Shown here piece after piece: positions 31,263 to 41,729 of a DNA stretch of 64,000 bases. Below the pieces are notes generated by a model. It ran no database searches. It worked only from the letters and a program-made list of their open reading frames with translations, and was not told the DNA's origin. Position 1 is the first letter of the stretch. Every line of letters starts with the position of its first letter. The stretch lies in contig CM064539.1 in NCBI GenBank assembly GCA_032716605.1, positions 3,173,550 to 3,237,549 on the forward strand. Direction: 5' to 3'. Origin of the DNA: Paralithodes platypus (lineage: Eukaryota > Arthropoda > Malacostraca > Decapoda > Lithodidae). The position numbers and the translations under genes are program-made.

Positions 31263-31395
31263 TTGGAATTGAGTTAGTTAAAATAAGACTTCAGAGGCAA
31301 TCAACTCTTCTGGATTATTAAGCCAGCACACTGTAAGTAAAAAAGAGCGTCAAGACTGGAGACTCATTTCGAAAACTCCGGTCCCTTCTTGTGGA
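31263..31395 (+). mobile_element. H-family short element
   Basis: Contains AAAATAAGACTTCAGAGGCA, ATTAAGCCAGCACACTGTAA and CTCCGGTCCCTTCTTG. Other copies are at 42657-42773, where a target duplication defines its ends, and 63877-63995 (-). Confidence 0.6.
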
Positions 31396-31575
31396 ATTGA
31401 CCACTTGCGAGTTTCAGGCTGTAAGGAAGTTGGAAATGCAAAGATAATGTAGGTTTCTGATGGATAAATGGTATGTTGAATTGTGTTTTATGTATTTATA
31501 TATTGACTACACCTTATTTTAGCGGGTAATTCTGCTAAATATCAATGTCTACAGCTCCAACTTACTTATAGAACA
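31394..31575. mobile_element. G-family foldback element
   Basis: GAATTGACCACTTGCGAGTT starts the left arm, and CAGCTCCAACTTACTTATAG ends a shortened right arm. Confidence 0.65.
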
Positions 31576-31770
31576 ACGATGAATCATGGTACTGCTTCAC
31601 GACAGACATACACCCTTCCCAACCTCTTCTTGCTACCCTCCTCTTTGAGATAATCCGAGCACTTCTGTGAAAGGCAGAGGGGAGAGGGAATAGCGCCAGA
31701 GGAGCTAAAGAGAAGAAGCATAAAAGGCGAACGAACAGTAGAATGTGGGGAGCGAAGGCGAAGAGAACTG

Positions 31771-32150
31771 TTAAGGGGGTCACCGGCTTTTTTTATATTT
31801 CTCTCCTTTTCTCTCTTTCCCTGGCTTGTATCCATTCGGTCCCACTAAGCCAACTGTTTTAAGACGTTTATTCCCATCCAGGTGTCGATTTCTTCCTGGC
31901 GAGCGATAGCGAGCCAGCATTGTATGGAGAAATCCGGCTTCGCCGGAGTAATTTTTCTATCGAAAAACGTACAAATTTAGCTTGCTGTCATAACAAAAAT
32001 ATAGATATGCTGGCTCGCTACCGCTTGCCAGGAAAATATTAACACCTGGATGGGGGTACACGTCTTAAGACAGTAGGCTGAATGGTGCCGAATGGATACA
32101 AACCAAAGAGAGAGGGAGAGAAAGAGAAAAAAGCGAGGTGGGCTCCCTAA
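31771..32150. mobile_element. P1 foldback element with two kinds of end
   Basis: The left end is TTAAGGGGGTCACCGGC. The right end is GCGAGGTGGGCTCCCTAA rather than GGTGACCCCCCTTAA. This mixed-end form is what the LINE-split copy at 22578/28689 also shows. Confidence 0.8.
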
Positions 32151-32466
32151 ACTGAAATATCAAGCTAAAGTTTCTGAAGGTAAACCAAAGAGACAAAAGA
32201 AAAGCAATAAAGGAAACCCAGAGAAAGTAAACACACAGGAAAAACAATAACAAAGTAAACGATCTAAAAGATTGAAAGGGGAACGACAGGAAGAGAGACA
32301 TTTTAATTTCAAAAAGTGGGAAGGAGGGTTTGGCTTGACAGCAAATATCACGGTAAAAAGGGTCGAGGGAATGGCAATAAACAAATGAAGGATCAAAGCA
32401 CAAACTGCTGAAGGGGGAAGAGGAGAGGGTGGAGAGTATATTTCTTGCAACCCTAATCTATATTTT
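32150..32466. other. Spacer, nothing recognised
   Basis: Purine-rich on the plus strand. Frames on the minus strand (32065-32534) are compositional and carry no domain. Confidence 0.4.
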
Positions 32467-32595
32467 ATTAAACCTTTCACGCATTTATGACGCAGAGGTT
32501 GCCAGATTAGCAATAAGAAATAGAGTTCTCTCACTCTTATAATTACCTCTCCAAAATTAGTTTTCTGCCCACAGCTAACTCAAAGACAGCTGCAG
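32467..32595 (+). mobile_element. V-family MITE, left half
   Basis: TTAAACCTTTCACGCATTTA through CTAACTCAAAGACAGCTGCA, then the consensus is lost. Confidence 0.7.
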
Positions 32596-32659
32596 CAAAA
32601 ACACGAGCGTCAGACTAAGGCGAGGCTGGCCCAAGCTTTCTGCTTACTTCATCAACTGC

Positions 32660-32666
32660 TGATCCT

Positions 32667-32720
<54 letters not shown>

Positions 32721-32896
32721 GTAACCAAGACGTGATTACTTTTCTCTCTCGCTCACTCTCACTCACTCACTCACACTCTCTCTCTCTCAGGTAACCAAGA
32801 TGTGATTACTTTTCTCTCTCACTCACTCTCACTCACTCACTCACTCTCTCTCTCAGGTAACCAAGATGTGATTACTTTTCTCTCTCACTCACTCAC

Positions 32897-32934
<38 letters not shown>

Positions 32935-33270
32935 GTAACCAAGATGTGATTACTTTTCTCTCACTCACTCACTCACTCACTCTCTCTCTCTCTCTCTCAG
33001 GTAACCAAGATGTGATTACTTTTCTCTCTCACTCACTCACTCTCACTCTCTCTCTCTCTCTCTCTCTCTCTCAGGTAACCAATATGTGATTACTTTTCTC
33101 TCTCACTCACTCACTCACTCACTCTCTCTCTCTCTCTCTCTCTCAGGTAACCAAGATGTGAATACTTTTCTCTCTCACTCACTCACTCACTCTCTCTCTC
33201 AGGTAACCAAGATGTGATTAATTTTCTCTCTCACTCACTCTCACTCGCTCACTCTCTCTCTCTCTCTCAA
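32660..33270. repeat. Array of (CT)n-CAG-GTAACC units, eight copies
   Basis: Each unit of about 55-80 bp is (CT)n, CAGGTAACCAAGATGTGATT, ACTTTTCTCTCTC and (ACTC)n. CAGGTAACC occurs near 32717, 32789, 32852, 32933, 32998, 33072, 33144 and 33200. The frame at 32802-33089 is a by-product. Confidence 0.9.
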
Positions 33271-34170
33271 AGTTCGCTGATGACACAAAGATAGGAAAAT
33301 CAGTATTAACCGAAGAAAAGAGAAATAAACTGCAATCTGATTTAAATATAATAGTAAGAGTGGTCGAGAGAATGGCAGATGCCATTCAATGTTGACAAAT
33401 GCCAGGTCTTGCAAATCGGTAGTAAAAACAAAAAATATGAATACAAGATAAAAAGCCAGCCAATCAAAACAAGTGCATTAGTTAAACACCTGGGGGTTCT
33501 TATATCTGAAAACCCAAAGACCTCAGATCAATGTGCAGCAGCTGCGAATAAGGCCAATCGGGCATTGGGATATATTAAGAGAAATCTTACTTATAAAAAT
33601 GAGAACATTATAGTACCTTTATTTAAAAGAATAGTGAGGCCCCATCTTGAATATGGCGTGCAATTTTGGTCTTCTTATCTGAGCAAGGACATTGAGAAAC
33701 TCGAGGCGGTGCAGCGTAGAGCGACAAAGTTGATTCCGTCACTAAGAAATAAATCGAAAGACTAAAAAAAAAAAAAAAAAATCACTTAAGAAAAGAAGAT
33801 TGCGAGGTCAATTAATCAAGTGTTTCAAGATACTAAAACGATTTGACAAAATTGATGTAGGTTCACTTTTCAAAATAGATAACAGTTCATTAACTCCGGG
33901 AAATGGAATGAAATTAAAAACCAGGAGGGTGAATCTCGATGTCACAAAGCCCTTCTTCACCTACAGTGTGGTCATCGAGTGGAACAAATTGCCAGAGAAA
34001 GTGGTACAATGTAAGATAATTGACACATTCAAAAGAAGTCTAGACATTCATTTTGAGGAGGTGTAAATAATATAGGTTTAAAAAAAAGTAAAAGAAAAAA
34101 CCTAGGTTATAATTAGGCATCAGTAGTATATAATATTTCGCATCTTCGTTCTTTACTATAAATTTCCCAG
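33270..34170 (+). pseudogene. 5'-truncated CR1-like LINE, RT C-terminal part
   Basis: It begins exactly at FADDTKIGKSVLTEEKR (33272), the catalytic RT block, so everything upstream is missing. It continues VDKCQVLQIGSKNKKYEYK, IVRPHLEYGVQFW, LEAVQRRATKLIP, then after a frame break RLRGQLIKCFKILK and VIEWNKLPEKVV to a stop at 34064-34066. At least two frame changes occur (near 33370 and at the A-run 33764-33780). It resembles but does not equal the CR1 at 22925. Confidence 0.85.
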
Positions 34171-34224
34171 TAGAAGTTTTTCTCATTCTGCTGGGGACTT
34201 CTTTCCCCAACTTAATTTCATGCC

Positions 34225-34400
34225 GACCAACGGTCGGAGGGAGAGGTGGGTGGGGAGAGGTGGGTGGGGAGAGAGCCTTCTGGTTTGCTATCCTTGCCTT
34301 CCACTTGTAGCAAATTCTATTTTAGCATTAAGTCCGGACTACCTAGTAGGGATCGCAAGGTCTGTGTAGTTTGTGTATCTATGTAACTCTCTCTCTCTCT
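34225..34400 (+). repeat. Q repeat with (CT)n tail
   Basis: GGGGAGAGAGCCTTCTGGTT through GATCGCAAGGTCTGTGTAGT to CT repeats at about 34386. A 13-bp GGTGGGTGGGGAGA unit is duplicated at its start. Confidence 0.6.
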
Positions 34401-34628
34401 TTCAGATTTACTCTTCCTCTGTACTCCTCCACGTGTTCTTGCTTTATTGTCCGTCTTCCCAGAGTTTATCCCAAGTATAGTTTTGTGGCGCCCTGCAGGT
34501 TCTGTTCATTAAGCCAACTTTTTTCAGGTTCTCTTATCTCAACATTCGAGGCTCCATCCTAGCTACAAAGACATATTTTTACCTTCCTGGTGTATCCTTT
34601 CCACTCTCGCTCTTTCTCTAGCTCTCAT

Positions 34629-34668
<40 letters not shown>

Positions 34669-35420
34669 GCTCTCATTCTATCTTTTTCAGTGTCCTGACA
34701 AGTAATATCCCTTACCTTGTCCTATCTAACTATAGTGTGTGCCTCACTATATTATTTCAAGTAACCCTTAATTTCTGTTATGTTTTACGATGTTTCATTT
34801 GGTCAAGTCATATTCCCTACCCTATCGTTCCTTCACAGATTTATTGGACCGTTTCCATTACCATTTTTCATTGCCCTAACTCTACCGTTCCCTTTCTCTG
34901 GCCCCTCTCTCTCCACCCTAGCCTTGTGAAAGCCCCAACACAATTATCTCCCCTGTCCTGCCATAATGTTCTCCGCGTTGCTCAAACCAGTAACACAATT
35001 GTTTATTCCACTCGAGCGTCGTGTCTCGTTATTCAGTGCATACTTTTGATAATGTATTTCCTTTGTTTTAAAAGTGACATGTGTATACTGTGCAACGAGT
35101 CGGATCCAGGACAAAAGGGGCTTTAAACATTAAGGGTATCTTGTCACATGCTTAAACTATTCTCTTACATAAATATTTATATTAATATTTTGTACTCTCT
35201 CTCTCTCTCCCTCTTTGATAACCTGGATTAAAGCAAGATGCATATCCATGCAGTAAATACATCACCAAACCAAGACTGGCAGTTGAAGCTGAAGTGATTT
35301 AGATCTAGTATGTGTTGAAACTCGTATTAGCTGTGAGAAACCTCACTCGGAAGTTGTACAGTTGTACGTAGTTCTTCAGTAGAATAGCTAAAAAACATTT
35401 ACACACACACATTACAGTGA
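34400..35420. other. Pyrimidine-biased spacer, nothing recognised
   Basis: (CT)n tracts occur near 34635-34668 and 35197-35212. The 178-codon frame 34590-35126 starts in a CT repeat and shows no domain. Confidence 0.4.
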
Positions 35421-35435
35421 GAGTACTGCAGAAGG

Positions 35436-35520
35436 GGAGGTGTGGTGGCGTAGTCTTGCCACTGGCATGGTAATCCAATGGTCCCGGGTTCGAATCCCAA
35501 TATATCAATGGGAAGATATT
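35436..35520 (+). mobile_element. tRNA-like sequence (SINE family D)
   Basis: A-box-like TGGTGGCGTAGTC near 35443 and a perfect B box GGGTTCGAATCC at 35486-35497. Spacing is tRNA-like, but acceptor pairing is not convincing and the downstream sequence is SINE-like. Only one copy is in the window. Confidence 0.45.
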
Positions 35521-35879
35521 ATTGGGATGGAATTTGTGCTGTACCTAGTTCCAGCGCATTACCGAAACGCCAAGAAAATACCCTCATTGTTCCCTGATTA
35601 AATAGCACTGTATGAATATTACCATATTCAAAATATGCTACAGGGGGGCAATGCCTAGTGAGTTAATTTCTCAATAGGTGGCGTTCTGAGAGTGAGGGTC
35701 CGAGTCTAGGTGATGAGACAGTGAAGCACGAAGGTGGAGAAGCTTCAGAGATGGGGCTGCTTCGAGCCGTGAGTTGAACTCTAAGTTCTTCATGTGTCTC
35801 ACTCCCTAGACTGGAACAAGACCTCACGGGCTTCACCGTGTTGAGCGGTTGGATGTGCAGGCTCTTGTGAAACCACAGT

Positions 35880-36550
35880 CATAAAATCGTTTTATGCTTT
35901 TATTTTGCCTCATTTTGAGTATTGCTCTCCTGTTTGGAACTCGGCTGCTGACTGTCATTTGAAATTGCTTGATAAAGCTCTTAATTCTTAAATTTATTCT
36001 CCCTGCTCTATCTCTTGATCTTCATCATCGGCGTCGGGTTGGTGCCCTTAGTCTTTTATTTAAAATTGTTAACAATACTCAGCATCCATTGCATAGTGTT
36101 TTACCAGAACCTTTTATTCCAATTCGCGCAACAAGATTTACGAGGAGTCTTAATGACCTTGCCATGACTCCAATTAATGTTTCTACATCTCAGTTTTCTC
36201 GGTGTTTTATTCCTTCAATGATTCCCTTTTGGAATCATTTGCCAAACGAGGTTGTACAGTCAACCCATATCTCAGCTTTTAAGTCCAGAGTTAATGTTTT
36301 ATTACAGCAGTAAATTTTTGTTTTAATCATGATTTGCTTTTATTCTTTTTAGAATGGTGTTTTAATTGACAAACTGATCTTTTCTTCTGGGCTCTCTAAC
36401 TACTGTAGCCCTTTTCCTTTTTCTTAGTTGTCGTAGTCTCTCTCCAGTACTTACGGGTATTTTGTGGGGATTCATCTTTTATAGGTGTATCTGCACCCTG
36501 TTGGGAGGCTTAGACAGCTTCTATAATAATAATAATAATAATAATAAGGA
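35880..36550 (+). pseudogene. 5'-truncated LINE with (TAA)n tail
   Basis: A first frame segment FYAFILPHFEYCSPVWN at about 35890 shifts near 35985. It continues DLHHRRRVGALSLLFKIV and ends FIPSMIPFWNHLPNEVVQ...FKSRVN at 36313. These are C-terminal LINE RT motifs. The 3' end is (AAT)n at 36524-36548. A (TAA)n tail recalls I-type LINEs, but the clade is not certain. Confidence 0.75.
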
Positions 36551-36699
36551 ACAGGCAAGATAAACCAGGACAAGATTATGCTCACCAGGTTAGGCTAGTA
36601 CTTCATCCTATGTGAGAGCGTGTATTAAGTTAGCGAGGACAGAGCGGGAGTCGGATCAAGAGGTAAAGGAGCAGAGGAAAGTGGATAGCAGAGAGAGAG

Positions 36700-36801
36700 A
36701 GAGAGGAGGATAGGGGGGGGGGGGGAGGGGGGTGCATAATTAGTTACTATCTCAAAGAACTTTCGGTCCAGTCAGGAGATACTCTTGGTGGTAGAAAGGA
36801 G

Positions 36802-36834
<33 letters not shown>

Positions 36835-36880
36835 TGTACTGTATATACTGTATACCGTATATATATATATATATATTTTT
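36700..36880. repeat. (GA)n, G-run and (AT)n simple repeats
   Basis: GAGA and a G-run at about 36685-36732. AT tracts at about 36804-36832 and 36857-36876 around TACTGTATA spacers. Confidence 0.9.
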
Positions 36881-37211
36881 TTTTCTTAACAGAGACGTGT
36901 CCTGTCCTACCTTGCCTCTTTGCTGTCTCCTTATTTACCTGCTTAATGCATTGCTTTTGTTCTGCGCTGTTTCGCTAGCTATGCAAATTTGTTATATTTC
37001 TTCGAAGCCATCGCAAACTAAATTTCATTTTCTAAAGAGGCCACTATTTGTTTTTATCTAATACTTGCAATAGTAGGTTTGCACTGTTCGAGGTCTTATT
37101 ATTTAATAGGTTATAATTTGTGTCTTAACCCTTTCAGTGCGGCCATTTTCCCGCTACAACAGGGCTCATTCAGGCGCTCTTGCTTGCCTGAAGGAAATTA
37201 TTTGCATGCAG

Positions 37212-37446
37212 TTAACCCTCTCCGACATATGACGCGATGTTGAACCTATTGGGGATACTTTAAAGCCTTTGTTACCATCAGGGGTATTTAGAAATCTTTA
37301 GTTTAGTTACTTCAACCTCTGGCGTTGTCTTTGAGTTAGCTGTGGGCAGAAAACTAATTTTGGAGAGGTAATTATAAGAGTGAGAGAACTCTATTTCTTA
37401 TTGCTAATCTGGCAACCTCTGCGTCATATGTGCGTGAAAGGGTTAA
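37212..37446 (-). mobile_element. V-family MITE
   Basis: TTAACCCTCTCCGACATATG starts at 37212 and GTGCGTGAAAGGGTTAA ends at 37446; 235 bp. Confidence 0.85.
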
Positions 37447-37579
37447 AAAAACAAGAAGAAAAGAACTTTCAAATGATACCAGAACGAACTCTCTAGAAAG
37501 CGGGATTCACCCGCAGCGTTACTACAGACATCGGCAATATTCGCAAATAATTAGCAATGTTCCGCTACATTTGCCTTTG

Positions 37580-37830
37580 GCGAGGGACCTTGGTGACCCT
37601 GGTCTCTGGGTCTTCTCCTGGATGACCTAGATGTGTGTGATTTTGTGTTTTGTTTTTGTGTGTTCGTTGTTTTCTGTTGTGTGTTGTGTTGTCCCTGTTC
37701 TTGCTCTGTCTTGAGTCGGCCACCCCCCAAAAAAAAAAAAATAAAATAAAAATAAATAAAATAAAATAAAATAAAAAATAGGAAAAGTGGGGATTGGGCC
37801 TGAGTAAATAGATAGATAGATAGAATAGAA
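37580..37830 (-). repeat. Dispersed repeat R
   Basis: The minus strand contains CTTGGTAACC-like, GGTGGCCGACTCAAGACAGA and TAGGCCCAATCCCCACTTTT-type blocks in the order seen in the plus copies 51735-51950, 54995-55115 and 58955-59215. It ends in TAGA repeats. Class unknown. Confidence 0.6.
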
Positions 37831-37924
37831 CACTGAATATATCTTGCCATAGAACGGACGGGGGCATGCCGCACTCCTGATCACTCACACTTATCTCCAC
37901 AGGCTGTAATGGGCTAATAATTCC

Positions 37925-38098
37925 AGGATATTATATTTTTCACCAACCAACTTTACATCTAAACTCAATTAATGAAATCAACAAATATATGTGGCACTCC
38001 AAGGACTCAAACCTAGGATACTCACACCGAAACTCAGCGCATTTATGCATTACTCTATCAAGACAGTTAAAGAAATATGCACAAGCCTACGATTTATT
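37925..38098 (-). mobile_element. SINE family A, minus copy (empty site for F5)
   Basis: The tail CACCAACCAACTTTAC.., the B-box complement and GACAGTTAAAGAAATATGC at 38062-38080. The single TTAA (38067-38070) is where F5 is inserted in the copy at 57107. Confidence 0.7.
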
Positions 38099-38401
38099 AT
38101 GCAGTCTCGAATCCTGCATATTAATCTGTGCATGTACATATATTGCAACTGCGCTATGGTAGCCTATTGTATAGACGAATGGAAGGAGTAATTAATGACT
38201 TATCAGGACGTACCTGTACGGCAACCACAACGAAAGGGTTAAAGGGACTCTGTAAAGAAATAATTTTTAAATACTCTAGGCGCATTCTGATTGGTCAATG
38301 GGGGCCCATGGAAACCGAAAAAAATAAACATTCACACGTTGAAATAACTTAGAAAAATTAACAGAATGAATATAAAACCATATGAGGAGGAGCACTTTAT
38401 T

Positions 38402-38450
38402 GACAACGTTTCGCAGATAGCTTCTTCAGGTCACTATCTGCGAAACTTTG
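38402..38450 (-). other. 13-bp perfect hairpin with a CUGAAGA...GAAAC motif
   Basis: GTTTCGCAGATAG (38408-38420) and CTATCTGCGAAAC (38434-38446) pair around a 13-nt loop. On the minus strand CTGAAGA and GAAAC are spaced as in motifs found near the ends of Penelope-like elements. No stem II that would make a hammerhead is visible. Confidence 0.4.
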
Positions 38451-38519
38451 TATGGTGTTTATATTCAAACATTCACACACCTGCACAGTCTCTTATCTTC
38501 TTGTACTCATTTTGTTATT

Positions 38520-38775
38520 ATTTGTAATTTGCTATAAAGCCGATTTTCCCAGTCTTTCTTCTACTTAACAAATAACCTCTGGAACTTTCTGCGTCAATAT
38601 GTTTTCCCCTCATCTTATGACTTAAGCTGCTTCAAGCTCCGTGTGTCCAGACATTTTGACTCGAACGTACGTTGAGTTAGGTTCTCTTTCACTCTTTCAA
38701 CTTCGGGGAGGACACTGTCTTGTCTTGTTACAGGAAGCTTTGTCATTTACCTCCTTCATACGTATAGGAAAAACA
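38520..38775 (+). pseudogene. LINE Z 3' end
   Basis: Contains TATGACTTAAGCTGCTTCAA and CGTGTGTCCAGACATTTTGA, matching the other Z copies, with an A-rich end near 38770. Confidence 0.55.
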
Positions 38776-38858
38776 CAAAAAGACAATGACGCCCTGCCTA
38801 GACGGTTTACACACATCACCATTTATTATTATTAGTATAATTATTTGTTATTGTTTTT

Positions 38859-38863
38859 GCGCG

Positions 38864-38919
<56 letters not shown>
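38859..38919. repeat. (GC)n-(CA)n microsatellite
   Basis: Seven GC dinucleotides followed by about 24 CA dinucleotides. Confidence 0.95.
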
Positions 38920-38920
<1 letters not shown>

Positions 38921-39069
38921 ATATCTCACTCTCAGCTACCTATATTTATCTCTACCTATTTCCTCCGTGTAGTTTCCTGATATATTCTGTCTCGTGTGTG
39001 TTTGTCTCTTGCTGTCCTCCATGTCTCATTCATTACCGTTCTCCCTCTTCCCCTTTCATCTTCTCTTTG

Positions 39070-39170
39070 CTCTCTGCACCTCCCATGAATATTATTTCTC
39101 TTTGTGTGCCCAGCTCGACTAGCCCTGTGCCTCCATTGTTTGTACGCTCTGGCCTGTGTTATCTTGAGCT
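39070..39170 (+). repeat. Duplicated segment, copy 1
   Basis: CTCCCATGAATATTATTTCT through CTATTGAGC-type end. The same sequence recurs at 40117-40256 with about 90% identity apart from a 46-bp insertion there. Both copies end at TTAA. Confidence 0.8.
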
Positions 39171-39509
39171 TAACCCTTTCACGCACATATGACGCAGAGG
39201 TTGCCAGATTAGCAATAAGAAATAGAGTTCTCTCACTCTTATAATTACTTCTCCAAAATTAGTTTTCTGCCCACAGCTAACTCAAAGACAACTGCAGAGG
39301 TTAAAGTAACTAAACTGAAGGTTTCTAAATACCCCTGATGGTAACAAAGGCTTTAAAGTATCCCTAATAGGCTCAACACAGCTAACTCAAAGACAACTGC
39401 AGAGGTTAAAGTAACTAAACTAAAGGTTTCTAAATACCCCTGATGGTAACAAAGGCTTTAAAGTATCCCTAATAGGCTCAAAATTGCGTCAAGAACGTGA
39501 GAGGGTTAA
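39170..39509 (+). mobile_element. V-family MITE with a duplicated 105-bp core
   Basis: TTAA at 39170-39173 and 39506-39509. Length 340 bp equals the standard 235 plus one extra 105-bp unit (GCTAACTCAAAGACAACTGC to CCTAATAGGCTCAA). Confidence 0.85.
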
Positions 39510-39663
39510 ATAGTCATGATCTTTATTGCTATGTTGGGTTTGTTTACTGTGTCATTAGTGTACTATATTTTTTCCCAGCTTATGGTAAATTTAATCCCTT
39601 GGCAACTAATATCTCAAGACTTAATGGAAATATATGAAACTACTAGATTTCTGCGTCTGTGTG

Positions 39664-40115
39664 TACAGTCGCGCTAATAAGTCATGTCCCATAGCTGTCA
39701 TTACGTTTGGCTTGCTCTGTGCTGTATTAATGTCTGTCAGATGTTGGATAGGGTGAGTAAGTGTAGGAACATGTTGGTATATCTCACTCAAGCTAATAAG
39801 TCATGTCCCAGCTGTCATTAAGTTTGGCTTGCTTTGTGCTGTATTAAAGCCTGTCAGATGTTGGATAGGGTGGATAAGTGTAGGAACATGTTTTTTATAT
39901 TTCACTCAAGCTAATAAGTCATGTCCCAGCTGTCATTACGTTTGGCTTGCTCTGTGCTGTATTAATGTCTGTCAGATGTTGGATAGGGTGGGTAAATATA
40001 GGAAAATGTTCGCATATTTCACTCGATATGAAGAAATGAAGCGTAGATATTGCCGATACCAATTATTGATCAAAATATACTTGGTGACGAGACATCACTT
40101 ATTAGCGCGACTGTA
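39664..40115 (+). mobile_element. Element X, complete, three internal repeats
   Basis: The termini ACAGTCGCGCTAATAAGT and ACTTATTAGCGCGACTGT are perfect inverted repeats flanked by TA at 39664-39665 and 40114-40115. Inside are three units of about 117 bp, against six at 13975. TA target and TIRs point to a Tc1/mariner-type MITE. Confidence 0.85.
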
Positions 40116-40116
40116 C

Positions 40117-40256
40117 GTCCCATGAATATTATTTCTCTGCGTCTACCCAAGGTTAAGAGATACAACGTTGTATCTCTTAACCTTGCGTCTACCCAGCTCG
40201 ACTAGCCCTGTGCCTCCATTGTTTGTACACTCTGGCCTTCTGTTATCTGGAGCTTA
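40117..40256 (+). repeat. Duplicated segment, copy 2, with palindrome insertion
   Basis: Matches 39070-39170. It differs by a 36-bp perfect palindrome and a 10-bp direct repeat at 40139-40194. Confidence 0.8.
40139..40194. repeat. 36-bp perfect palindrome between 10-bp direct repeats
   Basis: GCGTCTACCC occurs at 40139-40148 and 40185-40194. Between them 40149-40184 is a loop-free palindrome centred on ACAACGTTGT with ends AAGGTTAAG and CTTAACCTT. Copy 1 of the segment lacks the insert. Confidence 0.9.
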
Positions 40257-40451
40257 ACCCTTTGAGTACCAGCGACGTGTTATATTTTATTCGAGCTGTA
40301 TTTAGACTATATTACACAGCTTAGGAAGGATATGTGGTAGTCGAGAGGGTTGGTTGAGATAGTTAGAAACCTTAGTTATTGCTAGAGGTCCTTCCTAAGC
40401 TGAAGAAAGTCGTCTAAGCGTTATTTCCACATAGCGATTTTGATAAGTTAA
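40254..40451 (+). mobile_element. W-family TTAA MITE
   Basis: TTAACCCTTTGAGTACCAGC to GATTTTGATAAGTTAA, sharing its final TTAA (40448-40451) with the next element. Confidence 0.7.
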
Positions 40452-40716
40452 CCCTCTGAGGATCGATGACGCACTTCTGTTTTTGTTTTCTGGCTATTAT
40501 TAGACGATTTTATTCAGATTAGGAAGAGTATACGGAAGTCAGAGGGTTGATTGAGATTTAGACGCTATTATGCAGCTTAGGAAGGATCTGGGGTAGTTAA
40601 AAGGTCGGGATAGTTTAAAGCTTTATTATGACTATAGGTCCTTCCTAAGCTGAATAAAATCATCCAATATTTGCCAGAATATGATAAAAAGGACGTCCCT
40701 GGTACTGCCCTGTTTA
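40448..40716 (+). mobile_element. W-type element, apparently chimeric
   Basis: The left part (TTAACCCTCTGAGGATCGAT, GGCTATTATTAGACGATTTT) is of the 51209 subtype. The right part (GACGTCCCTGGTACTGCCC.. TTAA 40713-40716) is of the 29235 subtype. A second GATTTAGACGCTATTATGCA arm is present between. Confidence 0.6.
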
Positions 40717-41510
40717 ACCTTCTGTGTTTAACTTTGTCCTGGGCTGCTCATTTGTGGGGTCGCCTTTGACACGCCTAAGCTCTCCGTCCCTAAAGTCAAC
40801 ATCCTTGTCTAAATAGAGCGGTCTCCTCAACACACATATCCGCCCCTCTCCTTTAGCGCCTCACTCCTCACACTATCCTACCACTACACAGGCCATTATC
40901 CACCCCTAACACCATCATGCCTCAGCCTAGTCTCTTGCTGGCTTCATAGCAAAACGGCTACACTCCGAAACGGCCACAACACAGAAGGCTCTCTCCCTAC
41001 CTACCACTCATGGAGTTGTGTTTATTTTTCCATTAAGTATCGAGAAATCAGCTGATAAGATTCTGAATTGTCCGCCAAGTTAAAAAGTAATGACATTACA
41101 CACTATCCTATCACTACTGGTGGCCCGTCCCCTATTCTAACACCACGATACTTCCTCCTAATTTATCTGTAGCTGGACTATTTACAATGTACTTACTTTT
41201 AAAAGTAGAAGTCCGAAGATTAACACTTTCGAAATTCTTATTCAATTTTTAGTTTTTTGTATTTTTGTTAGCAATGATGAGAGCACGACTATTCTCTGTC
41301 CATCTTTACCGGGCGATAAATGTCATCTAGCAATCGATGTCCTGATACTAACATGATAAAAAAAAAAACTAATAAACTACGTTTGTATTTATTAACGGTG
41401 TATTCCATACTTGAAATAAAGTCACATTTTATTAATCAGGATAGGGACATATGAATTTCCCGCCCGAAATAAGACGAACATTATATATCTTGGTGGTGCA
41501 AGTGTCTTCT
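40716..41510. other. Spacer, nothing recognised
   Basis: An ACACTATCCTA-C-ACTAC block is repeated at about 40869 and 41099. No coding frame or element end was identified. Confidence 0.4.
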
Positions 41511-41727
41511 ATGCCAGATTAGCTGAACAAATATCGGAGAAAAAGCACCAGCATAGAAGCCAAGTCATAACTTGGATAAGATGCCGGCTCTCATTCTCTC
41601 TTCTCAGGTCTGCACTCCTATGTCTCAGGGGCACAAGGTCGTCCCCACTACAGAGGACAAGAGTGAGAGACTTGGACTTTGAAATGGTCGTGGCGGAGGG
41701 CCGAATTGGGGAACAACTAGGTTGATT
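41511..41727 (+). pseudogene. Conserved-looking C-terminal coding fragment, probable mobile-element relic
   Basis: A 71-codon open plus frame runs from FYARLAEQISEKKHQH through TWIRCRLSFSLLRSALLCLR to a TGA at 41725-41727. The W-x-R-C-x-L-S-F-x-LLRSA pattern looks like a real protein end. I associate it loosely with mobile-element ORFs but cannot name the family. No start or upstream domain is visible. Confidence 0.45.
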
Positions 41728-41729
41728 GT

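Noticed and set aside
34590..35126. 178-codon secreted-looking protein
   Set aside because: It starts within a CT microsatellite and has no domain or repeat-independent support.
38402..38450. Active hammerhead ribozyme
   Set aside because: CTGAAGA and GAAAC are present but no helix II can form between them; the long hairpin competes with the fold.
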